A stretch of DNA of 64,000 bases from Paenibacillus amylolyticus (GTDB lineage Bacteria > Bacillota > Bacilli > Paenibacillales > Paenibacillaceae). The stretch covers positions 434,001 to 498,000 of the forward strand of contig NZ_BCNV01000005.1 of the NCBI RefSeq assembly GCF_001570725.1, read 5' to 3'. This document shows, one piece after another, positions 1 through 8,933 of the stretch; the first letter of the stretch is position 1, and each line of letters starts with the position of its first letter. The position numbers and the translations under genes were made by a program. The notes under the pieces are model-generated. The model was not told the DNA's origin and did no database searches. It saw only the letters and a list, made by a program, of their open reading frames with translations.

Positions 1-21
1 TTTGAGGTGTTTGGTCGCCAT
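1..21 (-). CDS. Start of a downstream gene, probably second sugar ABC permease (partial)
   Basis: Only the first seven codons (MATKHLK) lie in the window. An ATG on the minus strand at 21 is preceded by a strong AAGGGGGAG ribosome-binding site, 20 bp after the stop of the upstream permease gene. Sugar ABC importers of this kind normally have binding protein, MalF-type permease and MalG-type permease in that order, so a second permease is the likely product. That is inferred from position; too little protein is visible to confirm it. Confidence 0.55.
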
Positions 22-41
22 GTGCGCTCCCCCTTATCACA

Positions 42-992
42 TCAGGATGATTTGCCTTGAACAAGCTTCCAGTTCACAATCGAGAATAGGGCGATAATGA
101 GGAACATGCCCCAACCAACGGCAGCGCCATATCCGAAGTAATTGTTAATGAAGGATTCACGGTAGAGGTACAATACAATCGTCATGCCTGCTGCACCTGC
201 ACCACCATCATTACCTACCAATACTTGTGGCTCGGTGAACAGCTGCATACCGCCGATCGTTGATGTAATGACCGTAAACAGGATCACAGGACGCAGCATC
301 GGAATTGTAATTCGGAAAAAGGACTGTATCGCTGATGCGCCGTCAATCTTGGCTGCTTCGTATAACGTCTGCGGGATACTCTGAAGTCCGGCCAGATAGA
401 TGACGGCGTTATATCCGGTCCACCGCCAGACCACCATGGAGGAGATTGCGACTTTGATGCCCCATGGTGCATTAAGCCACTCCACAACAGGTAGCCCGAC
501 CGACTGCAACAGATAGTTGAGAAAGCCATAATTGTTGGCAAATAAAGCACCGAAGATAATGGCTACCGCCACAATGGATGTGACGTTCGGCAGGAAATAA
601 CCGACCCGAAACAGGGTGCGGAACTTCACAAATGGTGCATGCAGCAGAAAGGCAATAATCAGGGCGAAGAAGAGCATCGGAATCGTCGAATAGATCCAGA
701 TCATGAACGTGTTACCCACAGCTTGCCAGAACTCGGCATCGGTCAGCATGTATTTAAAATTATTAAGTCCGTTGTACGTCATGACACCGATGCCATCCCA
801 CTTATGAAAAGCCAGATAAAGGGAGAACCCAATCGGGAACAGGCCAAATACCGCAAACAGAATATAAAACGGCGATATCGCAACATAGAGTGCACGGTGC
901 TCCCACATTCTGGCCCACAGTGACTTCTGCCGATCCAGATCAGGTCTTGCATTTCCGGGGTCGGGAGTAAGACGAGGTTCAGTTACAGCCAT
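42..992 (-). CDS. Carbohydrate ABC transporter permease (MalF/UgpA-like)
   Basis: This is a 316-residue inner-membrane permease of a sugar importer. It has about six hydrophobic segments after a charged N-terminus (first membrane segment about residues 36-58). The EAA loop that contacts the ATPase is clear near residues 213-236 (EAAKIDGASAIQSFFRITIP). The start has an AAAGGAGG site 7 bp upstream. It lies 44 bp downstream of its binding-protein gene and upstream of another permease start, so the three form one minus-strand operon. No ATPase is seen; such importers often share a genome-wide MsmX-type ATPase. The sugar is unknown. Confidence 0.93.
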   Translation of the reverse strand: MAVTEPRLTPDPGNARPDLDRQKSLWARMWEHRALYVAISPFYILFAVFGLFPIGFSLYLAFHKWDGIGVMTYNGLNNFKYMLTDAEFWQAVGNTFMIWIYSTIPMLFFALIIAFLLHAPFVKFRTLFRVGYFLPNVTSIVAVAIIFGALFANNYGFLNYLLQSVGLPVVEWLNAPWGIKVAISSMVVWRWTGYNAVIYLAGLQSIPQTLYEAAKIDGASAIQSFFRITIPMLRPVILFTVITSTIGGMQLFTEPQVLVGNDGGAGAAGMTIVLYLYRESFINNYFGYGAAVGWGMFLIIALFSIVNWKLVQGKSS

Positions 993-1036
993 ATGAATTC
1001 CTCCTTTGCGGATAACGAAACCACACGTTGTTCAGG

Positions 1037-2311
1037 TTAACGCTGCAATTCACGCTCGACGCGGTGTACCGTATCTGTCCAGACCTGCTGTGGATCGGCA
1101 TTTTGCTTCGCCACATCATTCAGCCGCCGGGTGATAATGTTGTGTACGGATGGGTATCTTTCGCCAAAAAAAGCATCCGGCACTTGCTGTGCCGATTCGG
1201 CAAATACAGGGCCTGTCGCCTGTCCCCCGAAGAAAGGTTCTTCTTCTTTCATGGCAGGGTCATCAAACACACCTGGTGCAGAAGGGAACAGGTTTAATGT
1301 CTGATATTGCTCCAACTGATTCTCGGGACTTTGCAGCCAGCGAACCAGTTCAAAGGCTTCCTGAGGATGCTCACTCGACTTCAGGATGGACAAGAATGAT
1401 CCTCCGTTATTGCCATCTCCCCCTGGTGCCCGAGCAACTCGCCATTTTCCCGATGTATCCGGAGCGGCTTCCTGAAGCACTTGCTTCATCCAAACAGCGC
1501 CCACGAACGAGGCAATCTCACCATTATTCATCGCTGCGTTCCAGCCCGGAGTCCAGCCGTCTGCATTGGCAAGTAGTCCCTTCTCTTTGAAGGCAATGGA
1601 TGTATCCCAGCTTGTTCGCACCAGAGCGGAATCCATGCCGATGAATGAACCATCTGGACGGAAATAACGTTCAGCTCCTTGGGACAGCACTTGGTTGTAA
1701 ACGCTTCCAATGTTATCGGTCAGAAATACCTTGCCTCCGAATTTTTCCTTGATCTGTTCTCCGGCAGCGGCATATGCATCCCAGCTGTTAATCTGACGTG
1801 TAACGTCATCGGGATCAGATGGCAATCCTGCCTCCTTGAAGAGATCTTCACGATAGAAGAGAGCTGTCGGTCCCGTATCCATCGGGAACCCAATCATCTG
1901 TCCGCTTGGCGTAACGCCTTGCTTCCATTTCCACGGCAGATACTGGTCTTCAATATCTCCTGCACCGAGGTCATACAGATTATAGAAACGGTCCTCACTG
2001 GGGAATAGCTCCATGATCCAGTCGTTCAATGCCACAATGTCTGGTTCACCTGAGCGTGCAGCGAGTGTTGTTTTGAGCTTTGCCTTGAAATCACCGCCGA
2101 TTTTCTGAGCTGTCAGTTCAATGTTGGGGAACTTTTCCTTAGCCCTGGCAATCAACTTATCATCGATGGAACGGTTCCAGTACCATAATGTAAGCGTTAC
2201 CTTTTTGTTGTTCGCTGAATCGTCCTGTCCGGGCCAGATGGAGCATCCGCTTATGAGCAGGACGCAGACCATCAGTATGGCTGTCCAGCAAGTTCTTTTC
2301 CGGCGGATCAT
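1037..2311 (-). CDS. Extracellular sugar-binding lipoprotein of ABC importer
   Basis: Family 1 solute-binding protein, anchored outside the membrane and delivering sugar to the permeases encoded downstream. The frame is open further upstream, but GAGGGG at about 2322 sits 8 bp before the ATG at 2311, giving 424 residues. That start yields a clean lipoprotein signal peptide: a basic Arg-rich N-terminus, a hydrophobic stretch and the lipobox LISGC. The mature part begins with a Ser/Asp/Asn linker and then KVTLTLWYWN, typical of these proteins. It is first in a three-gene operon. The ligand cannot be told from sequence alone. Confidence 0.92.
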   Translation of the reverse strand: MIRRKRTCWTAILMVCVLLISGCSIWPGQDDSANNKKVTLTLWYWNRSIDDKLIARAKEKFPNIELTAQKIGGDFKAKLKTTLAARSGEPDIVALNDWIMELFPSEDRFYNLYDLGAGDIEDQYLPWKWKQGVTPSGQMIGFPMDTGPTALFYREDLFKEAGLPSDPDDVTRQINSWDAYAAAGEQIKEKFGGKVFLTDNIGSVYNQVLSQGAERYFRPDGSFIGMDSALVRTSWDTSIAFKEKGLLANADGWTPGWNAAMNNGEIASFVGAVWMKQVLQEAAPDTSGKWRVARAPGGDGNNGGSFLSILKSSEHPQEAFELVRWLQSPENQLEQYQTLNLFPSAPGVFDDPAMKEEEPFFGGQATGPVFAESAQQVPDAFFGERYPSVHNIITRRLNDVAKQNADPQQVWTDTVHRVERELQR

Positions 2312-2452
2312 GTGCATTACCCCCTCATCGTTAAGTTCGAGGCATGAAGTGCTTTGGACTACAACATTAGTGTATGAGCAGTTTATAAACTCATACCCAA
2401 TATTCCTGAAATGAAACACATATTTGTGTCGGTTGCGTAACATAAATTGGGT

Positions 2453-2523
2453 AGTTACTTTAAAAATAAAAGTTACTTGACACATTATAATTTTTATTCT
2501 AAACTAACTTACATAAAGTAACT
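2453..2523 (+). promoter_or_regulatory. Promoter and HxlR-like operator of the GTP cyclohydrolase II gene
   Basis: A sigma-A promoter TTGACA (2477-2482), 17 bp, TAAACT (2500-2505) precedes the gene at 2635. An imperfect dyad, ACTAACTT-ACATA-AAGTAACT (2503-2523), overlaps the -10 and start region. Two more AGTTACTT half-sites lie at 2453-2460 and 2471-2478, 18 bp apart. The block 2471-2523 aligns without gaps to 9441-9493 in front of the DoxX gene (36 of 53 bases the same by my count), with -35, -10 and dyad in the same register. Control by an HxlR-type repressor is inferred. Confidence 0.6.
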
Positions 2524-2634
2524 AATGATGATGAGAATAATATAGATACGTACTATATAACGTCCAAGTGATCCATTTTCGCTTTGGATGCGAATCAATC
2601 AACAGACAAGTTGGCCTAAACAGGAGGAACGACA

Positions 2635-3402
2635 ATGATCAATTCACATATTATTCAACTGCTTGCCCCCAAAATTCAGACTTTTCCGAGTGGAAAAGAA
2701 TTCATATACCTCGTGGGACCGATTAAACTCCCGGTTAACCTCGATGGGGAGACCAAAACATTCCAGTGGTACAGCTGGATGAAGTCAGACAAAGCGATGG
2801 AGAGTGGCGAGTTAATCGAATCTCTTGCTGCTGCTGAACTGGCAGAACGCCAGCAATCCAGTGTCCTGGTGTATGGCGACTTTGCCGAAGCACAGGATGC
2901 GCTTATTCGCATGCACAGTATCTGTCATACAGGCGACATCTTTGGCAGCAAACGCTGTGACTGCGGCTTCCAACTGGAGCAATCCATGAAGATGATTGCC
3001 GCACACGGGGCAGGCGCACTATTCTATCTTGCGAACCATGAAGGCCGTGGCATCGGTCTGTTCAGCAAAGCCATGGCGTACATTTTGCAAGAAGAAGGTC
3101 TGGATACGGTAGATGCGAACTTGCAGCTTGGATTCACGGACGATGCTCGTAATTATGACGATGCGATTGCTGTGTTGCGTGCGCTTCGCACCGCACCGGT
3201 TACATTGATCACGAACAACCCACGGAAGCTGGCTGCTTTGCAGGAAGCGGGATTGAATGTGGGCGGACGTGTCCCACTGTGGGGAGATCGTTCTGCTTTC
3301 AACGAGAAATATCTGCAAACGAAAGTGAACCGTTCTGGTCACTTGGCCGAAAGTGATGGCTGGGCTGGGGCAGAGACGCTGCTTCCGCATGCGCAGGCTT
3401 AA
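2635..3402 (+). CDS. ribA: GTP cyclohydrolase II (RibA-type, stand-alone)
   Basis: Converts GTP to 2,5-diamino-6-ribosylamino-pyrimidinone phosphate, formate and pyrophosphate, the first step toward riboflavin. At 255 residues it lacks the DHBP synthase domain. Zinc ligands Cys97, Cys108 and Cys110 are in RMHSICHTGD...RCDCG, the phosphate/nucleotide loop EGRGIGL is at 136-142, a conserved Tyr is at 174 and TNNPRK follows. About 80 N-terminal residues precede the core. It stands alone, far from a rib operon, with its own promoter. An accessory flavin or pterin-like pathway or extra riboflavin supply is possible. The RBS is CAGGAGG, 8 bp before ATG. Confidence 0.85.
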   Translation: MINSHIIQLLAPKIQTFPSGKEFIYLVGPIKLPVNLDGETKTFQWYSWMKSDKAMESGELIESLAAAELAERQQSSVLVYGDFAEAQDALIRMHSICHTGDIFGSKRCDCGFQLEQSMKMIAAHGAGALFYLANHEGRGIGLFSKAMAYILQEEGLDTVDANLQLGFTDDARNYDDAIAVLRALRTAPVTLITNNPRKLAALQEAGLNVGGRVPLWGDRSAFNEKYLQTKVNRSGHLAESDGWAGAETLLPHAQA

Positions 3403-3436
3403 TCATTACTCCTTGAACATATACGATTAGCTGATT

Positions 3437-3485
3437 AGCCGTTGTTGTACTCTCCGCTATGGAGAAGTATACAGCGGCTTTTTTG
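3437..3485 (+). terminator. Rho-independent terminator after the GTP cyclohydrolase II gene
   Basis: A long imperfect stem from AGCCGTTGTTGTACTCTCC to GGAGAAGTATACAGCGGCT with loop GCTAT is followed by TTTTTT. Confidence 0.8.
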
Positions 3486-3594
3486 CATGGATAATAGCGT
3501 AGCGCTCAGACTTTCCTGATTCACGGAATGGCTTGCCGTTCGCACAGTACGGAATATACAATATAGTCATCTGATGAATGCGGGAGGAACCAAG

Positions 3595-4164
3595 GTGCCA
3601 TTTGAGGGACAACGTATGTTGCCGGCTGCGAAGAGCATGAAGCAGTTTGAAGCGATAATTGAAGGCCCTTATACCTATGGGGTGATGCTGGAAACTCATA
3701 TTGCACAGCTTCAGAGTGTAATGGACGAGGCGCGACGGTATGACAAAAAGATACTTTTGCATGCAGATCTGGTACAGGGATTGAAAAACGATGAGTATGC
3801 GGCAGAGTATCTGTGTCAGCACATTCGCCCGGCAGGACTGATCTCGACACGAGCAAGTGTCATTCAGAAGGCGAAGCAGAAGGGCATTACAGCGATTCAA
3901 CGTATTTTTCTGCTGGATACCCATGCACTGGAGAAAAGTTATCTGTTGCTGGCCAAAACCCAGCCTGATTATATTGAGGTACTACCTGGCGTCATTCCGC
4001 ATATTATTGCGGAAGTATCTGTGCGCACCGGTATCCCGATTATTGCGGGGGGACTGATCCGTTCACCGGAAGAGGTTGAACTTGCACTTGGCGTAGGGGC
4101 TACGGCAGTGACCACATCCAACGCAGATCTGATCCGACACTTTGAGAAATCGCTTACACCGTAA
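3595..4164 (+). CDS. glpP: Glycerol-3-phosphate-responsive antiterminator GlpP
   Basis: RNA-binding antiterminator that, with glycerol-3-phosphate, lets transcription pass a leader terminator in glp genes. An ATG exists at 3574, but GGGAGGA at 3582-3588 fits the GTG at 3595. That start gives 189 residues and an N-terminus (VPFEGQRMLPAAKSMKQF) that lines up with what I recall of Bacillus GlpP. Family motifs include HADLVQGLKNDEY, AIQRIFLLDTHALEKS, EVLPGVIP and TTSNADL. It is followed 29 bp later by glpK. The only visible target is the terminator at 5993 in front of glpD; no glpF gene is present here. Confidence 0.93.
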   Translation: MPFEGQRMLPAAKSMKQFEAIIEGPYTYGVMLETHIAQLQSVMDEARRYDKKILLHADLVQGLKNDEYAAEYLCQHIRPAGLISTRASVIQKAKQKGITAIQRIFLLDTHALEKSYLLLAKTQPDYIEVLPGVIPHIIAEVSVRTGIPIIAGGLIRSPEEVELALGVGATAVTTSNADLIRHFEKSLTP

Positions 4165-4193
4165 AAAAGAACCCACAACAGGAGGTTGTCTGT

Positions 4194-5681
4194 ATGGAAA
4201 AATATATATTGGCTCTGGATCAGGGAACGACAAGCTCCCGAGCGATTCTGTTTAATCGCGGCGGGGAGATTGTGCACATTGCACAGCAGGAATTCCCTCA
4301 ATATTTCCCCAAACCGGGCTGGGTAGAGCAGAATGCCAACGAAATCTGGAGTTCCATTCTAGCCGTGATGGCCTCGTGTCTGGCAGAAAGCGGGATCAAA
4401 CCGGTCCAGATTGCCGGAATTGGAATTACGAATCAACGGGAGACCGTTGTGGTGTGGGACAAAGAAACAGGCAGACCCATCTATAATGCGGTCGTATGGC
4501 AATCCAGACAGACCGCAGACATCTGTGAAGAATTGAAGACACAGGGACTCGGGGACCTTTTCCGCCGCAAAACAGGATTACTGATCGATCCGTACTTCTC
4601 AGGAACGAAGGTCAAGTGGATTCTGGATCATGTCCCTGGTGCCCGGGAGCGGGCAGAGAAGGGTGAATTGCTGTTTGGCACGATTGATAGCTGGCTGATC
4701 TGGAAACTGAGCGGGGGTACACATGTCACGGATATATCCAATGCCTCACGTACCCTGATCTATAACATCTATGATCTGCAATGGGATGACGAATTGTTGG
4801 CTATCCTCGACATTCCCAAGGCCATGCTGCCAGAGGTGCGAGGTTCATCCGAGGTGTATGCACATACGACAGATTATCATTTCTTCGGTCATCGAATTCC
4901 GATTGCGGGAGCGGCAGGAGATCAGCAGGCAGCGATGTTTGGTCAGGGCTGTTACACCAAGGGCAGTATGAAAAATACATATGGTACCGGTTGTTTCATG
5001 CTTATGAATACGGGAGAGAACCCGGTACAGTCCGATCACGGACTGATTACAACGATTGCCTGGGGGATGAATGGCAAGGTTGAATATGCACTCGAAGGCA
5101 GCATTTTTGTTGCAGGGTCTGCGGTTCAGTGGCTGCGTGACGGATTAAGGATGCTTCGTTCATCAAAAGATAGTGAGGAGTACGCCTCACGCGTGCCTTC
5201 GACAGACGGCGTTTATATGGTACCTGCATTTGTCGGACTAGGCAGCCCGTATTGGGATAGTGAGGTTAAAGGTGCGGTGTTTGGCCTGACCCGAGGCACG
5301 ACGAAGGAACACTTTATCCGTGCTACGCTGGAGGCGTTGGCGTATCAGACCAAAGATGTGCTGGAGGCGATGGAATCCGACTCGGGTATTCCCGTGCATG
5401 CGTTACGTGTCGATGGTGGCGCGGCGGCCAATGATTTCCTCATGCAATTCCAGAGTGATATTCTAGGTATTCCTGTGGAACGACCAACAGTGAATGAAAC
5501 GACGGCATTGGGTGCGGCTTATCTGGCAGGGCTGGCGGTTGGGTATTGGACGAGTGCGGATGAATTGACCGATCATGAAAATACCGAACGTGTCTTCCAG
5601 CCTGTTATGGCTGAGGAACAACGGACAGAACTGTATGCAGGCTGGAAGCGTGCAGTGAACGCAGCAATGGCCTTTAAATAA
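4194..5681 (+). CDS. glpK: Glycerol kinase
   Basis: Phosphorylates glycerol to glycerol-3-phosphate in the cytoplasm. It is 495 residues, full length for the family, starting MEKYILALDQGTTSSRAILF (FGGY-kinase phosphate loop). Other hallmarks are WVEQNANEIW, GITNQRETVVVWD, the ATP-site stretch YGTGCF and the C-terminal DGGAAANDFLMQFQSDILG. The site AGGAGG lies 8 bp before the ATG. It is in one operon with glpP; glpD follows after a 408 bp leader with its own promoter. No terminator is obvious directly after glpK. Confidence 0.97.
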   Translation: MEKYILALDQGTTSSRAILFNRGGEIVHIAQQEFPQYFPKPGWVEQNANEIWSSILAVMASCLAESGIKPVQIAGIGITNQRETVVVWDKETGRPIYNAVVWQSRQTADICEELKTQGLGDLFRRKTGLLIDPYFSGTKVKWILDHVPGARERAEKGELLFGTIDSWLIWKLSGGTHVTDISNASRTLIYNIYDLQWDDELLAILDIPKAMLPEVRGSSEVYAHTTDYHFFGHRIPIAGAAGDQQAAMFGQGCYTKGSMKNTYGTGCFMLMNTGENPVQSDHGLITTIAWGMNGKVEYALEGSIFVAGSAVQWLRDGLRMLRSSKDSEEYASRVPSTDGVYMVPAFVGLGSPYWDSEVKGAVFGLTRGTTKEHFIRATLEALAYQTKDVLEAMESDSGIPVHALRVDGGAAANDFLMQFQSDILGIPVERPTVNETTALGAAYLAGLAVGYWTSADELTDHENTERVFQPVMAEEQRTELYAGWKRAVNAAMAFK

Positions 5682-5924
5682 AAGAAATGAAATGGAACTG
5701 CAATCCTCACGATGTGGGTATTTGTACTTTTTCGCTAAACTTATGTTATAAATGATATTTACTGGTGGAAAATGATGCACAATTTACAGGGTTATTCTTC
5801 CTGGAGAAGCAAAACCATATATCCACTATAAGGAAAATGTTGAGGTTAGTGGATTCATTTGAAATTCCATCCTTTGGCAGAACAACTTTTTGAATTTTTT
5901 TTGAATAATGTGTCATTTCAGGAC

Positions 5925-5953
5925 TTCACGCCGTCAAAAATCTGTGATAGGAT
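5925..5953 (+). promoter_or_regulatory. Promoter of glpD
   Basis: TTCACG (5925-5930), 17 bp, TAGGAT (5948-5953) gives a start about 30-35 bp before the leader terminator. The rest of the glpK-glpD gap (5682-5924) holds only an 8-bp inverted repeat, ATCCACTA at 5821 and TAGTGGAT at 5847, of unknown role. Confidence 0.6.
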
Positions 5954-5992
5954 AAAGGCACAAGTTAAAAAATGATGTCTGGAGATCGGGAG

Positions 5993-6050
5993 GGACCACG
6001 TGCCGCTCAGCAATTGCTGAGCGAATGACGTGGTCCTTTTTTTGTTTTTT
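5993..6050 (+). terminator. Leader terminator of glpD, probable GlpP antitermination target
   Basis: A near-perfect stem GGACCACGT ... ACGTGGTCC encloses the perfect 20-bp palindrome CGCTCAGCAATTGCTGAGCG (6004-6023) and runs into TTTTTTTGTTTTTTTTT. It lies between the glpD promoter and the glpD start, so it would stop transcription unless overridden. In Bacillus subtilis GlpP acts on such a glpD leader terminator; assigning it here is by analogy and by the glpP gene 2 kb upstream. Confidence 0.88.
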
Positions 6051-6089
6051 TTTGCGGAAACATAAAGGGAATCAATGGGAGGTTCAAGG

Positions 6090-7766
6090 ATGGCAGAAGC
6101 GTTCTCGTCAGCACACCGAACCGAATATTTGCAAAGTATGGCGAATGCACATTTTGACGTATTGATTATTGGCGGTGGAATTACAGGCGCAGGGATTGCA
6201 TTGGATGCGGCTTCCCGTGGATTGAAGACAGCGCTTGTCGAAATGCAGGATTTTGCAGCAGGTACATCCAGTCGTTCGACCAAGCTTGTCCATGGCGGAT
6301 TGCGTTATTTGAAGCAATATGAAGTGAAGATGGTTGCGGAGGTAGGACGGGAGCGGGCTGTAGTGTACGAGAATGGGCCACATGTGACCACACCAGAACC
6401 GATGTTGCTACCGATCTATACGGCAGGGACGTTTGGCCGCTTCAGCACATCCATTGGACTGATGGTGTATGATCGGCTCGCCGGGGTGAAGCGCAGTGAA
6501 CGGCGCCAAATGTTGAATGCCGGAGCGGTGTCAGATAGCGAACCTTTACTACGTAAACAGGGGTTGTTGGGTGGTGGGCTCTATGTGGAGTACCGGACAG
6601 ACGATGCCAGGCTTACCATTGAAGTCATGAAAGAAGCTGTCAAACGTGGGGCACAGGCAGTGAACTATGTGAAGGCAACAGGTTTTCTGAAGGAGAATGG
6701 CAAAATTACAGGTATTGAAGCCATGGATCAGATCGGTGGTCAAACCTATACGCTCAAAGCAAGCAAGGTGATCAATGCTTCTGGTCCATGGGTGGATGGG
6801 CTGCGGGAATTGGATGGTTCGCGCCAGGGGAAAACGCTACAGATGACCAAAGGTATTCACTTGGTCTTTGATGGTGAACGATTCCCATTGAGGCAGGCGG
6901 TTTATTTTGATACACCTGATGGTCGAATGGTGTTTGCTGTCCCGCGTGATGGCAAAACCTATGTAGGAACGACCGACACCGTATATCAGGAAGACCCTGC
7001 ACACCCCCGAATTTCCGACTCGGATCGTGATTATGTCATTCATGCAGTCAATGGCATGTTTCCAGATATTCAGATTGGTACGGAAGATGTAGAGTCCGGA
7101 TGGGCGGGGGTACGTCCACTAATCCATGAGGAAGGCAAGAATCCTTCTGAAATTTCACGTAAAGATGAAGTCTGGGTATCCGAATCCAATCTGATTACGA
7201 TTGCCGGGGGCAAGTTAACCGGATACCGTAAAATGGCCGAGATGGTTGTTGATCTGGTCGCACGTCAGATGGAGCAGGAGCATGGACATTCTATAGGCCC
7301 TTGCGTAACGAAGAAGATGCCCATCTCCGGCGGTGACGTAGGTGGATCGGCTGGATTCGTATCGTATGCGGAGCGCAAGATCAAGGATGGCGTCGCTTTG
7401 GGGCTTGCTCGACCTGCTGCAGAGCGGCTTACTCGCACGTATGGTTCCAATGTGAAGGCACTGTATGAGCGAATGCCTGATCCACGGACCAAGGCCGAGC
7501 TTCATGGCATGCCACAGGAGCTGCTGCTTATGCTCTGCTACGCGATCGAAGAAGAGATGGCAGTAACTCCATCAGATTTTTTGGTTCGAAGAACAGGAGA
7601 TTTATTTTTCCGTATAGATGAAGTCCGTCGTTATAAGGAAGCTGTGATCTCCTATATGGCCGGGCGTTTGAACTGGTCTGAAGAGCAAGCGGTCTTGCAT
7701 GCACAGGAACTGGATCAGTTGTTGTTGGAAGCATCCGGAAAATCTGAGGCAGGATTTCAAGGCTGA
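6090..7766 (+). CDS. glpD: Aerobic glycerol-3-phosphate dehydrogenase
   Basis: FAD-dependent, membrane-associated enzyme oxidising glycerol-3-phosphate to dihydroxyacetone phosphate and passing electrons to quinone. An in-frame ATG at 6075 overlaps the ribosome-binding site; GGGAGG (6077-6082) is 7 bp before the ATG at 6090, giving 558 residues, close to Bacillus GlpD. The FAD dinucleotide loop GGGITGAG is at about 28-35, followed by SSRSTKLVHGGLRYL, typical of the family. The C-terminal helical domain is present. It completes the glycerol pathway begun by glpK. Confidence 0.96.
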   Translation: MAEAFSSAHRTEYLQSMANAHFDVLIIGGGITGAGIALDAASRGLKTALVEMQDFAAGTSSRSTKLVHGGLRYLKQYEVKMVAEVGRERAVVYENGPHVTTPEPMLLPIYTAGTFGRFSTSIGLMVYDRLAGVKRSERRQMLNAGAVSDSEPLLRKQGLLGGGLYVEYRTDDARLTIEVMKEAVKRGAQAVNYVKATGFLKENGKITGIEAMDQIGGQTYTLKASKVINASGPWVDGLRELDGSRQGKTLQMTKGIHLVFDGERFPLRQAVYFDTPDGRMVFAVPRDGKTYVGTTDTVYQEDPAHPRISDSDRDYVIHAVNGMFPDIQIGTEDVESGWAGVRPLIHEEGKNPSEISRKDEVWVSESNLITIAGGKLTGYRKMAEMVVDLVARQMEQEHGHSIGPCVTKKMPISGGDVGGSAGFVSYAERKIKDGVALGLARPAAERLTRTYGSNVKALYERMPDPRTKAELHGMPQELLLMLCYAIEEEMAVTPSDFLVRRTGDLFFRIDEVRRYKEAVISYMAGRLNWSEEQAVLHAQELDQLLLEASGKSEAGFQG

Positions 7767-7815
7767 GAGTCGAATGGAACATGTAAGCGTGTAACACAGA
7801 GAGGGGATTACATCC

Positions 7816-8820
7816 ATGACATTACAGATCGGAATCATTGGAACAGGCTGGTTCAGTAAGGTACATGCGGATATTCTGGCACGAATGGAAGGTGTTCGTG
7901 TTGCGAGTGTCTGTGGAACATCGCTCGAAAAGGCAGAGGCTATGGCCTCCGTCTATGATGCTGTTGGTTACGGTGAACTTGAACATATGCTGGATGGTGA
8001 GAAGCTGGATGCGGTGTATATCTGTGTGCCTCCAATGTCTCACGGATCGATCGAGTCCGAATTGAATCGACGTGGAATTCCATTCCTGGTGGAGAAGCCG
8101 CTGAGTACTGGAATGGACGTTCCACGTCAGGTGCTCGCTCAGGTACAGAAGAGCGGATTGTTAACCTCTGTCGGATACCATTTCCGTTATCAGGAGGCTG
8201 CTCAGGTATTACAGCAGGCCATGAAAGAACAGACGGTCGGCATGGCTCTTGGCCGCTGGATGGGCGGGATGCCAGGGGTTGCCTGGTGGCGGCGCCAGGA
8301 TGGTTCAGGTGGACAGTTCGTGGAGCAGACTACACATATTGTAGACTTGCTTCGGTATTGTGCAGGAGAAGTTACGGAGGTGTATGCCGTAGCAGCTCAG
8401 CGAAGCATGCATGAGAAGCATGAACATGTCACTGTTGCCGATGTGGCGAATGTGACGCTCAAACTGGAAAGTGGAGCGATTGCCAGTATCGCCAATACAT
8501 GTCTGTTGCCAGACGGAGAGGGCGGCGCAGGGCTACAGTTCTACACGGATGCAGGTGTGTGGGATTGGACGCCGGAACGTTTGCTTCTGCCAAGTGCCGC
8601 AACACACGCGATGGCAGGTCTGGAGATTCCGGCAGGACATAATCCATACGAGCGTGAGAATGAAGCTTTCATTCACGCCTTGCGTACGGGAGACCGTTCA
8701 CGCATTCTGTCCGATTATGCGGATGCCTGTCGTACACAGGAGATTACGACGGCGGCGCTGGCATCGGCAGATTCCGGCCTGCCTGTAAAACTTCAGCCTT
8801 CAAAGCATCTTTCTCATTAA
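7816..8820 (+). CDS. Gfo/Idh/MocA family NAD(P)-dependent oxidoreductase
   Basis: 334 residues with an N-terminal Rossmann fold (IGIIGTGWFSKVHADIL), the EKP motif (FLVEKPLS) and the pattern GGQFVEQTTHIVDLLRY with His and Asp in the usual catalytic place. Such enzymes oxidise or reduce sugars, inositols or related polyols. It starts 49 bp after glpD with AGAGAGGGG upstream and may be cotranscribed with it. The substrate cannot be told from the sequence. Confidence 0.9.
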   Translation: MTLQIGIIGTGWFSKVHADILARMEGVRVASVCGTSLEKAEAMASVYDAVGYGELEHMLDGEKLDAVYICVPPMSHGSIESELNRRGIPFLVEKPLSTGMDVPRQVLAQVQKSGLLTSVGYHFRYQEAAQVLQQAMKEQTVGMALGRWMGGMPGVAWWRRQDGSGGQFVEQTTHIVDLLRYCAGEVTEVYAVAAQRSMHEKHEHVTVADVANVTLKLESGAIASIANTCLLPDGEGGAGLQFYTDAGVWDWTPERLLLPSAATHAMAGLEIPAGHNPYERENEAFIHALRTGDRSRILSDYADACRTQEITTAALASADSGLPVKLQPSKHLSH

Positions 8821-8840
8821 TAAAAGTTGAATGGAATATA

Positions 8841-8893
8841 AATACGCCTGAATCGGGAACTGATCCGCAGATCAGCCTGATTTAGGCGTATTT
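8841..8893 (+). terminator. Terminator after the Gfo/Idh gene
   Basis: The stem AATACGCCTGAATC ... GATTTAGGCGTATT has an inner CTGATC/GATCAG hairpin and is followed by TTTGTGTTTG. The stem is symmetric enough to also serve the convergent HxlR gene. Confidence 0.75.
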
Positions 8894-8933
8894 GTGTTTG
8901 TGTGGAGTGTAATGTCATGGAGCAGGAATTCAA

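Noticed and set aside
2312..2485. In-frame upstream extension of the sugar-binding lipoprotein gene
   Set aside because: The RBS at about 2322 and the signal peptide fix the start at 2311; the extension overlaps the divergent promoter region.
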